27,277 nt of DNA from Akkermansiaceae bacterium UBA1518 (GTDB taxonomy: Bacteria > Verrucomicrobiota > Verrucomicrobiia > Verrucomicrobiales > Akkermansiaceae). The position numbers and the translations under genes were made by a program. Each line of letters starts with the position of its first letter. Position 1 is the stretch's first letter. Shown one piece after another: positions 1-7,575 of the stretch. Under the pieces are notes generated by a model, which saw only the letters and a list, made by a program, of their open reading frames with translations, ran no database searches and was not told the DNA's origin. Where the stretch lies: the NCBI GenBank assembly GCA_002323895.1, contig DCQM01000216.1, positions 1 to 27,277 of the forward strand. Direction: 5' to 3'.

Positions 1-555
1 TTCAATCACCTTGTATTTGGTGGTGTGAATGGAGGCTCTGAGTCTCTCGTTATCGGTTTTTTTTGGATCAAATGTAATCACAACAACTCCGCTCATGTGG
101 CAGATTTTATCGACGTTTATAACACCCTTGGTCTTGGCAAGAATAGTAGTGAGGTGGTTGCTGCATGACTGACAGGCGAGGCCCTTGACCTTGAAATTAG
201 CTTTGTAACCCACAATTTTGATGCCGTTTTGAGCGACCGCTTTTTCAATATCGGCGACGCTCATCTTGTCGGTATCATACTTAACCATGACGGTACCGGA
301 TTTGACAAAGGTTGAACACTGGGTGATGCCAGCCATGGCGCTGAGGGTGATTTCGGTGGTCTCAGCAACGCCTTCCTTTTCGAGTCCATCGACAGCGAGC
401 TTGACCGTGGATCCACAGCAATCGGCGGCGCAGACTCCGGCATCGCACTTGCTGGCGGCACATTTGCTAGGTTGATTTTTGGCAGCGGGAGCATCTTGAA
501 CGCTCGCTAAGGACCCGAGAGCGAGGAATAATAGAAGGGCAATAATTTTTTTCAT
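1..555 (-). CDS. Exported double heavy-metal-associated (HMA) domain protein, 3' end beyond window
   Basis: Reading from an ATG at 553-555, 185 codons are open down to base 1, so the C-terminus lies outside the window. The product starts with a Sec signal peptide (MKKIIALLLFLALGSLAS) followed by a cysteine cluster (C32, C37, C42, C46, C47). Two HMA-like beta-alpha-beta-beta folds follow. The first (about residues 50-118) has lost the CxxC metal site: E-K-E-G-V-A stands where MxCxxC is expected, and only C80 lies nearby. The second (from about 121) keeps an intact site, GLACQSC, with C128 and C131. HMA domains bind Cu(I), Hg(II), Zn or Cd through the paired cysteines; an exported free-standing form is probably a periplasmic metal binder or scavenger. 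No Shine-Dalgarno sequence is visible before the ATG. It lies 188 bases downstream of the selenoprotein arsC-like gene on the same strand, which suggests, without proving, a shared thiol/metal stress role. Confidence 0.8.
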   Translation of the reverse strand, partial: MKKIIALLLFLALGSLASVQDAPAAKNQPSKCAASKCDAGVCAADCCGSTVKLAVDGLEKEGVAETTEITLSAMAGITQCSTFVKSGTVMVKYDTDKMSVADIEKAVAQNGIKIVGYKANFKVKGLACQSCSNHLTTILAKTKGVINVDKICHMSGVVVITFDPKKTDNERLRASIHTTKYKVIE

Positions 556-705
556 AGGGGGCTTTCTAAAAGAGAAGCGGCACATCTGGGCCTAATTTTT
601 TGTGTTTCTAGATTTCTCCATGAAGGAATCGTTGGAAGTTCATCGGAGTTCGGTTTTTAGGGGTTGCCAGCTGTCTCTTTAGAAACAAGAGCGGGGTTTT
701 CGACC

Positions 706-734
706 GGAGAATTAGTGGTAAAGTGAGATTCTCC
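706..734 (-). terminator. Inverted repeat just downstream of the arsC-like gene, possible terminator
   Basis: On the minus strand GGAGAAT (728-734) pairs with ATTCTCC (706-712) across a 15-base loop, starting 10 bases after the stop codon at 744-746. The seven-pair stem could end or stabilise the arsC-like transcript, but no T-tract follows it, so this is only a weak terminator candidate. Confidence 0.25.
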
Positions 735-743
735 CTCCCCATT

Positions 744-1103
744 TTATTCACTTAGAAAGTCGATAATTCTTTGTTTAGGGCGCCCAATAATGGCCTTCTT
801 CTTCGTGACTAAAATAGGTCTTTGAAGGAGTTGTTTGTGCTTCACGAGAATGCCGACAACCGCCTTTGGATTGCCTACGAAGTCGTCCGGGTTAAGCTCA
901 AGCTTCTTAAATTTGGAATCCTTACGAACGAGGTCTTCTACCGGATCTTCAAGGATATCCACGATTTTTGTAAGGGTGGCTTCGTCGGGTGGTGTTTTAA
1001 TGTAGAGAATAATTTCATGATCAACCCCTAGGTCCTCGGCGACCGCCAAGGCATTTGTGGAAGATCCTCAATGATTGAAGTGATAGATAGTAACTTTAGG
1101 CAT
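744..1103 (-). CDS. arsC: ArsC-family reductase, predicted selenoprotein (Sec12 encoded by in-frame TGA)
   Basis: From ATG 1101-1103 the frame reads 11 residues, a TGA, then 107 more to TAA at 744-746, giving 119 residues with the TGA counted. The start VTIYHFNH-U-GSSTNAL aligns with R773 ArsC (TIYHNPACGTSRNTL), placing the TGA exactly on catalytic Cys12. The three arginines that bind arsenate or the thiolate in ArsC are present at R60 (LVRK), R95 (QRPI) and R108 (GRP), and the size and C-terminal half are typical of glutaredoxin-coupled ArsC/YffB-type reductases. The TGA is followed by a hairpin at 1034-1051 fitting a bacterial SECIS element. Selenocysteine insertion by SelB is therefore the best reading. 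The reaction would be cytoplasmic thiol/selenol reduction of arsenate or a related substrate; the substrate is uncertain because the family also includes YffB and Spx-like members. A plain gene call would start at the TTG at codon 19 and lose the active site. A nonsense mutation or sequencing error is the alternative. Confidence 0.85.
1034..1051 (-). promoter_or_regulatory. Bacterial SECIS element (SelB-binding hairpin) inside arsC
   Basis: On the coding strand, 16 bases after the TGA, CCTTGGC pairs with GCCGAGG (seven pairs, one G-U) and closes the four-base apical loop GGTC at 1041-1044. Bacterial SECIS hairpins need a short apical loop with a guanine among its first two bases, about 16-37 bases behind the UGA. 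Here the loop begins 23 bases behind it. The GGUC loop resembles the SelB contact sequence of the E. coli fdhF element (GGUCU). Confidence 0.82.
1068..1070 (-). other. Selenocysteine codon (in-frame TGA) at arsC codon 12
   Basis: TGA occupies codon 12, the position of the catalytic cysteine in ArsC. TGA is a normal stop elsewhere in the window (3034-3036, 7456-7458, 25223-25225 and 26635-26637), so wholesale reassignment of TGA is excluded and local recoding is the simplest explanation. Confidence 0.83.
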
Positions 1104-1359
1104 GAGCTAGGAGAGGTTAGTAGATTAAGCTAAGAAGGCAACAGCCACTCCCTTAGACTCTAGGATCATCGATTTCTAAGATCCGTTTCAGCTCAGGTGG
1201 TATTCTATTATCCTTGGTTCGGACGAGCATCCGGCATTGTTCCCTAGAGAAGAGTTAAGACTTGAGTAGGGTTCTCGTTTCAAAAGGTGCGGGGTTTCAC
1301 GTCGGGGAAGCAGACCAGCCGATACTGATCCGGTAGAATTCGCCGATGGCAACCGTAGA

Positions 1360-3057
1360 ATGAATATGAGGTCTTTGGTTTTATCAGTGAGTTTAGTAGT
1401 GATTCCAGCTTGCGTTGCCTTGGAAAAAATAGCGGGAGAGAAAAAAGGGGTGTTTCATCAGGCTGAGCGACCCCAAAATGGGATGCTCGTTTTGACCGCC
1501 AACAATGGCTTTTTTGATAAGGGTAAAGTTCGGGCGATTGGGAAAGGTATGGTGGAAGGGGCGGAGAAGGCGTTGATCACTTCGTCGTTTCAGGCGCTTG
1601 AGTTTATCTCTGGAAAGGATGCGGCGACAGCACGATGGTATCTTTTTGCGGAGGCAAAAACTGAAGCGAGAATTACGATTGAATTTGCCCAAGGGAAAAG
1701 CGAAGGAAGCTGGAGCCTAGAAGTGGGTAAGAACCGGAGAGAATTTTTGGTCGGTAAAAAAGACAAGCTGAAGACTTTCCCCGTCTCATTTGGAAAAGGA
1801 AAACAGCAAATCTCTTTGATGAGATCTGGGAATGGCATGGGGATAGTTAAGTCGGTCAGATTAAAAGCAGCTGAAATGTCGAAGTTGTCTCTGCTTCGGG
1901 CGCGCTGGCGGCCGGCAGCGATCCATACCCGCTATTGGTCGGAGGGATGTCCGGAGCCGGTGATGTGGATTTTTGAAAGTCGCAATTCATCAAGTGGTTC
2001 CAGTTATAGTCCGATGACGACAAATTTTGGTTACTTTGGCGCTAGTTTTGGGGCTAATCGACGAGCCGAAGGAGGAGTGAATTTCTCAATGTGGGCGCTT
2101 TCCCAAAAGGAGGCGAAAGGAAAATTGCCGGCACTCGAGCAGATGCCTCACCTATTGGCGACCGGAAATCCTGATGCCGAGTTCAGCGGCTTTGGTCATG
2201 AGGGTTCAGGTGTAAAAATTCGAAATTGGAGGCCCTATGCGCATCAACCAGAGTCGGTGATTCAAGCCCTGCGAATTGAGAGAAACGGAATTTATCATAC
2301 TTATTACGGCTACCTTTTTGATGAGGCAGAAAATAAGTGGGTTCTCTATGCCGTGGGGAACAAGGTGCCTCGCAGAAATGCTAAGGCTATTCTTAGGGCT
2401 GCATCTTTTTGTGAAGTCCCGGGTCCGCCCCATGTGGAACGCACGGGCGACGTGGAACGAGTTCTTGATCGGAGGGGATGGTTCGTTGATGCTACGGGCC
2501 AGATTTTTCCGGTGGATCGGATGACAACTAAAGCCCGATTTCAGAATCACGGAATCGCGATCAGCGAGGATCATTGGTTTCGAATGACAACTGGTGGGGT
2601 GGATTTTCGTGAAGTCCCGGCTAAGGTGAAGTCAGATCACCAGCACAAGGGGCTGATATTCCTCAAGCCGGATGTTTTAGAAGGGCTCTATCAATTGCCG
2701 GCAGAAATAGGGAAAAGTGATGTGACCGAGATCGACTCTGGATCTGCGACCATTTCCTATCAGCTTAAAGCACCAGGAAGTAAGGCTAAAGGAGTGGTGT
2801 GGTATGGTGAAGTGGACGCCATTACTTTTGCTCCGCGATTGTTCCATGGCACTGAGCGTGGAAGAGCGAGTGAAAAACTGTTTGGAAAAGGCAGAGTGTG
2901 GGACGCTTCGTCTGATACTCAAGATCTCGTGATGGGTGACAATCGTTTCCGGCTCGAGAATTTGAAACCTGATACGAAGTACTTCTATCGTATTCTCGTT
3001 GAGAATCAGGAAGGGAAGTGCTGGGCCGCACAATCAGGATCCTTCAGGGCCAGGTAG
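1360..3057 (+). CDS. Exported DUF3472 protein with N-terminal carbohydrate-module-like domain and C-terminal Fn3-like domain
   Basis: 565 residues. The N-terminus (MNMRSLVLSVSLVVIPACVA) is a signal peptide; IPAC could serve as an imperfect lipobox with C18, so a lipoprotein is possible. About residues 40-170 form a beta-rich segment like the DUF5077 module that often precedes DUF3472. About 185-345 match DUF3472 (GYFGASFGANRRAEGGVNFS, the GxGxEGSG-type stretch around FGHEGSGVKI, and TYYGYLFD). About 450-565 look like a fibronectin-III fold ending in LKPDTKYFYRILV. DUF3472 has no established reaction; its company with carbohydrate-binding modules suggests polysaccharide or cell-surface work. 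A second ATG at 1366 is an equally good start, and no clear ribosome site precedes either. The last 24 bases overlap the end of the opposing galM gene. Confidence 0.82.
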   Translation: MNMRSLVLSVSLVVIPACVALEKIAGEKKGVFHQAERPQNGMLVLTANNGFFDKGKVRAIGKGMVEGAEKALITSSFQALEFISGKDAATARWYLFAEAKTEARITIEFAQGKSEGSWSLEVGKNRREFLVGKKDKLKTFPVSFGKGKQQISLMRSGNGMGIVKSVRLKAAEMSKLSLLRARWRPAAIHTRYWSEGCPEPVMWIFESRNSSSGSSYSPMTTNFGYFGASFGANRRAEGGVNFSMWALSQKEAKGKLPALEQMPHLLATGNPDAEFSGFGHEGSGVKIRNWRPYAHQPESVIQALRIERNGIYHTYYGYLFDEAENKWVLYAVGNKVPRRNAKAILRAASFCEVPGPPHVERTGDVERVLDRRGWFVDATGQIFPVDRMTTKARFQNHGIAISEDHWFRMTTGGVDFREVPAKVKSDHQHKGLIFLKPDVLEGLYQLPAEIGKSDVTEIDSGSATISYQLKAPGSKAKGVVWYGEVDAITFAPRLFHGTERGRASEKLFGKGRVWDASSDTQDLVMGDNRFRLENLKPDTKYFYRILVENQEGKCWAAQSGSFRAR

Positions 3058-4098
3058 ATCATGGGAACTTGTCGAAAATTTAAAGATACAGGTGTGGGAA
3101 TAGGTCTCACCAGGTCTCAAAATAGTATTAGGAAAATCGGGTTGATTTGGCGAATCGGGAAATGCTTGGGTTTCAAGGCAGAAGCCAGTGTGTTTGCGGG
3201 AAAGGAAGTTTCCGCTGTAAAATTGCACTCCAGGCTGGTCCGTTTTTACTTCAAGAATCCGGCCACTCTTGGGATCGTGTACAATTGCAGTCGTTCTTAA
3301 CTTCTCAGAGCCTTCGTCCTGAAGGACCCAGCAGTGGTCGTAGCCATTTCCAATTTTTAGAGGCTCAAAGTTGTTATTGATTCGTTCTCCAATCCGGATG
3401 GGCTTAGTGAAGTCCATGGGGGTTCCTTTAACCTCCTCCTTTTCTCCGGTCGGGATCAATCCGGCCGAGGTGGGCAGGAATTGATTCGCGTTTAGTTGTA
3501 GCTCGTGATCCAAGATCGTGTTGGTGGGGTTTCCGGAAAGGTTCCAATACGTGTGATTGATGAGGTTGACCGGAGTTGGGGCATCGGCCTTAGCGGTTGC
3601 CTCAAAAATGAGTTCATTATCTTCGGTGAGCCAGTAGGTGACTTTAGCAGTGAGATTGCCGGGGTAGCCTTCCTCACCTGCATCTGAGTAGTAGGTAAAG
3701 CAGACACCGTTAGCCTTTGGGCGAATGACAGGTTGTCCGTTCCAGAGAACGTGGCTGAACCCTTTTTCACCACCATGAAGGTGGCATGGGATACCGCCTG
3801 GATCATTATTTTTGGCTAATTCGTAGTCGGTGCCGTCTATCGAGAACTTTCCTTTTGAAATTCGGTTTCCGTAGCGCCCTACAGTCGCGCCGAGATATTC
3901 CGGATTTTCAAGCCAGCCCTCTAAAGAGTCTTTGGCGAGGGTGATGTTGGCGAAATTTCCGCTGTAATCAGGCGTTTTTACCGATGCAACGATGGCACCA
4001 TATTCACAAAGCCGGACTTCGATTCCGGACGAGTTGGTCAGGGTAAAAAGCCGGGCGGTTTGACCGTCTGTGGTAGTCCCGTAAGGAGAGGTTTCCAA
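3034..4098 (-). CDS. galM: Aldose 1-epimerase (mutarotase)
   Basis: 354 residues, the usual length. The enzyme interconverts alpha and beta anomers of aldoses such as galactose and glucose. The catalytic pair is visible: acid H182 in NLINHTYWNLSG and base E309 in FCLETQAFPDSPNQP, with substrate-binding H108 in HLHGG and R80-region motif GRYGNRI at 74-80. No signal peptide, so cytoplasmic. The start is a TTG at 4096-4098, since no in-frame ATG occurs before residue 228. It lies nine bases after the TAA of the OmpA-family gene and in the same frame, with no Shine-Dalgarno sequence, pointing to translation by re-initiation from the upstream gene. Ends in TGA, overlapping the DUF3472 gene tail to tail. 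Pairing with sulfatases fits sugar catabolism. Confidence 0.93.
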   Translation of the reverse strand: METSPYGTTTDGQTARLFTLTNSSGIEVRLCEYGAIVASVKTPDYSGNFANITLAKDSLEGWLENPEYLGATVGRYGNRISKGKFSIDGTDYELAKNNDPGGIPCHLHGGEKGFSHVLWNGQPVIRPKANGVCFTYYSDAGEEGYPGNLTAKVTYWLTEDNELIFEATAKADAPTPVNLINHTYWNLSGNPTNTILDHELQLNANQFLPTSAGLIPTGEKEEVKGTPMDFTKPIRIGERINNNFEPLKIGNGYDHCWVLQDEGSEKLRTTAIVHDPKSGRILEVKTDQPGVQFYSGNFLSRKHTGFCLETQAFPDSPNQPDFPNTILRPGETYSHTCIFKFSTSSHDLPGPEGS

Positions 4099-4107
4099 AG
4101 CGGAAGA

Positions 4108-5988
4108 TTAGTCGAGGATTTCAACTTCAACACGCCGGTTTTGACGACGGTTGGCTTCGTTGGTGTTGGGAACAGCTGGTTCGCTTTGGCCCATTCCACG
4201 ATGTTTGAGGCGATCTTTTTTTATTCCCTTCGAGAGTAGGAAGTCATGAAGCGATTGCGCGCGCCGCCGGCTAAGATCTATATTTTGGTCGGCCATCCCA
4301 AGATCACAGGTATGGCCCACGATTTCGAATCTGGCATTTGGGAAGATTTTAAGGACCTGCTGAACTTCATTTAAGACACGAGTTTGTTGGTTGGTGACAT
4401 TAGCGTCTCCTTTGGCGTAGCGAATCGGAGTTATGGAGGTAGTAGTCCGCTTGAGAGATACAAGCTGTTTTTCTAGGACGGAAGCGTTGATTTGTAGTTT
4501 TCCGAGTTCCTTGCGAGCCTTCTTTAAATCCTCGCCGCGCTTTAGGAGCTGTGCCTCAAGAGCAGCTTTTTCTTTTTTAAGAGCGCCGATATCTTTGGAG
4601 TCCTCTGATTTTTCAACAAGTTTTGCACGAAGCTTGTTCAGTTCATCATTACGCTGGGTGATCTCCATCGTAAGATCAGTTTTTGCTTTTTCGAGGTTCT
4701 TATAAGCCGTCTCCAATCTATCGCGGTCAGCCTTGAGGAGGTTAAAGCTTTTTTCGTTCGCACCGAGGCGATCTTGGATCATAGCTTGGCTCTCAACCAG
4801 AACTGCGTTCTTATTTTTGAGCGTTTCAACAGCCATCGCGACCTTTTTAGTTTCTGCTAATTCAGCTTCGAGGCGGGTTCGCAATCCCATCGCTTTTACA
4901 AGCTCGGCCTTAGCCATATTGGCGGTATTTTCAAGTAGGGCTTTTTCGGCGACGAGACGGTCATTCGTTGTATTGAGCTCTGTAACTGAAGCGATCGCTT
5001 TCTCATTTTTTTCGAGCTGGGCGCGCATGGTAAGAATGGTTTGTTGTGCCTCATTGATCTTTTCCTCGAGTTCAAGACTTTTGGCAGTAAGGGTATCGTT
5101 GTTTTTTTTGAATTCTTTGTTGCTGGCACTACTGTCAGCAAGTTGCTTTTCGAGGTTGATCTTAGCTTGAACTAAGATTGGAATCTCAAGGCTCCGTTTG
5201 ACCTCGGCAGCGAGATGAGACTTAAGGTTGGCCAGTTGCTTCTCACGCTCGGTAAGGATTTTTGAGAGGTGGCTTTGTTCCTTTTTGAGTTTAGTCACTG
5301 CAATCGCCGCTTTATTATACTGTTGTTCGATTGGGAGGAGTCGTGCGATCTCGGCATCCTGAGTTTTGACGTTCTCTTTTAGAGTGAGGTTTTCTTTTTG
5401 CAGTGAGTCAATTCTTGCGATTGCGATCTCGTGGCCTTGCTCAGCTTTTTCGAGCTTTGCCATTGTTGATTTCAACTCACTGAGGAGCTTTGTATGCTCG
5501 ATTTTAATTCTCTTGAGCTCTTTCGTTACCTGTATTTTCCCTACTGTTTCTTTGTCTAGCTTGCTCTCCAGTTCGTTTACGCGGATGAGACGTGCGCGGG
5601 CGACAAGGAGATCCTGCCGCTCCCGATGGAGCTCGTTGCGGAGATTCACCATATCTTGCTTTAAAAGCTCTTGGGTGCGTGGATTGGGTCCGGTAGGTCT
5701 TTTCTCCGCTAGTTTAGCAAGCGCTTCCTTAAGCTTCTTTTGGAGGTCGTGGACTTTTTCCGATTGGGCAGGAACCGCCTTCTCTTTGAGGAGTTTGGCA
5801 TAGTCTTTTTGAAGCTGGGTAAAATCTTGAAGAGTCCGGCCGAAGTCTGCCTCCAGGCTGAGCGCTAGATCGATGAGCCGTTCACGGTCTTTTTGGGCCC
5901 CGGTAAGCTCGGTTCCTGGCTCCTGTGCCGAGACAGGGGTAAGGATTTGGAGCGTGAGTGCAGCCAAAAGTGTAAGGATCTTGTTCAT
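4108..5988 (-). CDS. OmpA-family protein with long coiled-coil region
   Basis: 626 residues. A Sec signal peptide (MNKILTLLAALTLQILTPVSA) is followed by about 490 residues of nearly uninterrupted heptad-type sequence rich in K, E, L, A and Q, predicting a long coiled-coil rod. The last 108 residues (519-626) are an OmpA C-terminal domain: FEIVGHTCD at 556-562, NIDLSRRRAQ at 569-578 and the closing RRQNRRVEVEI. D567 and R576 match the Asp/Arg pair that holds diaminopimelate of peptidoglycan in OmpA. The protein is therefore probably periplasmic, anchored to peptidoglycan, with the coiled coil spanning the envelope or forming a scaffold. There is no beta-barrel. The start is ATG 5986-5988, divergent from the sulfatase at 6091. 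galM follows after nine bases. Confidence 0.88.
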   Translation of the reverse strand: MNKILTLLAALTLQILTPVSAQEPGTELTGAQKDRERLIDLALSLEADFGRTLQDFTQLQKDYAKLLKEKAVPAQSEKVHDLQKKLKEALAKLAEKRPTGPNPRTQELLKQDMVNLRNELHRERQDLLVARARLIRVNELESKLDKETVGKIQVTKELKRIKIEHTKLLSELKSTMAKLEKAEQGHEIAIARIDSLQKENLTLKENVKTQDAEIARLLPIEQQYNKAAIAVTKLKKEQSHLSKILTEREKQLANLKSHLAAEVKRSLEIPILVQAKINLEKQLADSSASNKEFKKNNDTLTAKSLELEEKINEAQQTILTMRAQLEKNEKAIASVTELNTTNDRLVAEKALLENTANMAKAELVKAMGLRTRLEAELAETKKVAMAVETLKNKNAVLVESQAMIQDRLGANEKSFNLLKADRDRLETAYKNLEKAKTDLTMEITQRNDELNKLRAKLVEKSEDSKDIGALKKEKAALEAQLLKRGEDLKKARKELGKLQINASVLEKQLVSLKRTTTSITPIRYAKGDANVTNQQTRVLNEVQQVLKIFPNARFEIVGHTCDLGMADQNIDLSRRRAQSLHDFLLSKGIKKDRLKHRGMGQSEPAVPNTNEANRRQNRRVEVEILD

Positions 5989-6017
5989 AAAATTTGGAAA
6001 AAAAGTTTCCTCTTCAA

Positions 6018-6028
6018 CCCGAATCGGG
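6018..6028. promoter_or_regulatory. Palindrome in the divergent OmpA/sulfatase intergenic region
   Basis: CCCGA-A-TCGGG is an 11-base perfect palindrome in the 102-base gap between two divergently transcribed genes, a position suited to a shared operator. Only symmetry and position support this, and it could be chance. Confidence 0.2.
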
Positions 6029-6090
6029 ACAAGGGTATTCCAGTCACCGTCGTTTTCATCGTGGAAGCGAGGGAATCGTTACAGTTAAGA

Positions 6091-7458
6091 ATGATTAAGA
6101 AATTTGCACTTATTCACATTTTGGGCGTCGTTTTAGCCTTTGGCAAAAATCCCAACATCGTCCTGATTTATGCCGATGATTTAGGTTATACCGACCTCTC
6201 CTGTCAGGGTTCGAAATATTATGAGACTCCAAATATCGATCGAATCGGAAGGGAGGGAATGACTTTTACCAATGCTTATGCTGGAGCCGCAAACTGTGCT
6301 CCTTCGCGTGCTTGTATGATGACGGGGAAATACACTCCTCGTCATGGCGTGTTCACGGTGGCTAATTCAGACCGGGGAAAAGCCAAAAATCGTAAGCTCA
6401 TTCCGATCGAAAATAAGCAAATTCTTGATGGGAAATTTGTGACGGTGGCTGAGGCCTTGAAATCGAGGGGCTATCGAACTTGTGTGGCTGGGAAGTGGCA
6501 TTTGAGCAAAGATCCCACCAAAGATGGGTTTGATGAAAATTTTGGAGGGACCACTTGGGGACATCCTAAGTCATATTTTTCACCCTATAAGAATCCATAT
6601 CTTAAAGACGGGCCCAAAGGGGAACATCTACCCGAGCGTTTGAGTAGAGATGTCGCAAACTGGATTACCGAGAATTCAAAGTCCCCCTTCTTTGTTTATC
6701 TCCCTTTTTATTCGGTCCATACGCCGATTCAGGCCCCCAAGAATCTGGCCGCGAAATATGAAAAGAAGTCGCCAGATGGTTCGCATAAGAACCCAAAATA
6801 TGCCGCGATGATTGATGCGATGGATCAAGCGGTAGGCCATATTTTAAAAACTCTCGACGAGCAAAATTTGGCAAAGAATACACTTGTGATATTCACTTCG
6901 GACAACGGCCCGCACGGGAGTATCTCGCGTGCCGAGCCTTTACGCGGTGTGAAAGGAATGTATTATGAAGGCGGGATCCGGGAGCCGTTTCTGGTGCGCT
7001 TCCCCGGGGTGATCGAAGCAGGTGCCAAAAACAAAACTCCGATTTCTCAGATCGATCTTTACCCGACCTTTCTAGATCTGGCCGGGCAGACCGCGCCGGC
7101 CGGGCTTGATGGGGTGAGCCTCCTGCCAACCTTTAAGAAAAAGGATTTAAAACCACGTTCACTCTTCTGGCACTTCCCCGGATATCTACAGAGCTATAAA
7201 GCGGATCCAGATTCCGCTTCAAAGTTCTTCCGAACGACGCCATGCAGTGTCATTCGGAAGGGAGATTGGAAGTTAATTCAATATTTTGAAGATGGTGCGA
7301 TCGAACTCTATAATTTGAAGATGGATGCATCAGAGAAGACGAATCTTGTTTTAAAGAATGACGAAAAAAAGCAGGAGTTGTTAAGAGAACTGCAAGATTG
7401 GCAGAAGTCGACGGAAGCTCCAATTCCTACAGAAAAAAATCCAGCGTATCGCAAGTGA
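6091..7458 (+). CDS. Exported type I sulfatase (formylglycine, CAPSR)
   Basis: 455 residues. Sulfatases hydrolyse sulfate esters using a formylglycine made from cysteine. The N-terminal metal ligands D29 and D30 (YADDLGYTD), the maturation motif C69-A-P-S-R73 with downstream TGKYTPR, GKWHL at 134-138, H210 (SVHTP) and D271-N272 (TSDNGPHG) are all present, so an intact enzyme is expected. The motif order and size fit an S1-family (S1_16-like) carbohydrate sulfatase. MIKKFALIHILGVVLAFG is a short signal peptide and fixes the start at ATG 6091. The frame stays open upstream to 5893, but that stretch is antisense to the OmpA-family gene and lacks a signal. The substrate cannot be read from sequence; marine polysaccharides are likely. 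It converges on the second sulfatase. No formylglycine-generating enzyme is encoded in the window. Confidence 0.93.
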   Translation: MIKKFALIHILGVVLAFGKNPNIVLIYADDLGYTDLSCQGSKYYETPNIDRIGREGMTFTNAYAGAANCAPSRACMMTGKYTPRHGVFTVANSDRGKAKNRKLIPIENKQILDGKFVTVAEALKSRGYRTCVAGKWHLSKDPTKDGFDENFGGTTWGHPKSYFSPYKNPYLKDGPKGEHLPERLSRDVANWITENSKSPFFVYLPFYSVHTPIQAPKNLAAKYEKKSPDGSHKNPKYAAMIDAMDQAVGHILKTLDEQNLAKNTLVIFTSDNGPHGSISRAEPLRGVKGMYYEGGIREPFLVRFPGVIEAGAKNKTPISQIDLYPTFLDLAGQTAPAGLDGVSLLPTFKKKDLKPRSLFWHFPGYLQSYKADPDSASKFFRTTPCSVIRKGDWKLIQYFEDGAIELYNLKMDASEKTNLVLKNDEKKQELLRELQDWQKSTEAPIPTEKNPAYRK

Positions 7459-7575
7459 AAAACTTTTGGAGCACTGGTTATTAACAGAGAATTCTCACCG
7501 CGGTTTGAAGTGTCGCTAAAATCCCACGGGGCTTGCTTTCCTGCTTTTCCATAACCGTTTGTTACAGCGCCGTTT

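Noticed and set aside
744..1049. ArsC-like protein starting at the TTG of codon 19 (101 residues)
   Set aside because: This form lacks the first strand and the active-site residue 12. The ATG at 1103 restores a full ArsC alignment through the TGA, and the hairpin explains the TGA.
1153..1230. 25-codon minus-strand frame MLVRTKDNRIPPELKRILEI
   Set aside because: Looks mildly protein-like and lies 49 bases upstream of the arsC-like gene, but is short, has no ribosome site, and a stop lies just upstream. Could be a gene remnant; not supportable.
4433..5803. Several plus-strand frames rich in Ser, Arg and Phe
   Set aside because: They are antisense shadows of the Lys/Glu/Leu-rich coiled coil, which gives long open frames on the opposite strand.
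5893..6090. 66-codon N-terminal extension of the first sulfatase
   Set aside because: It is antisense to the start of the OmpA-family gene and would bury the signal peptide that begins at 6091.
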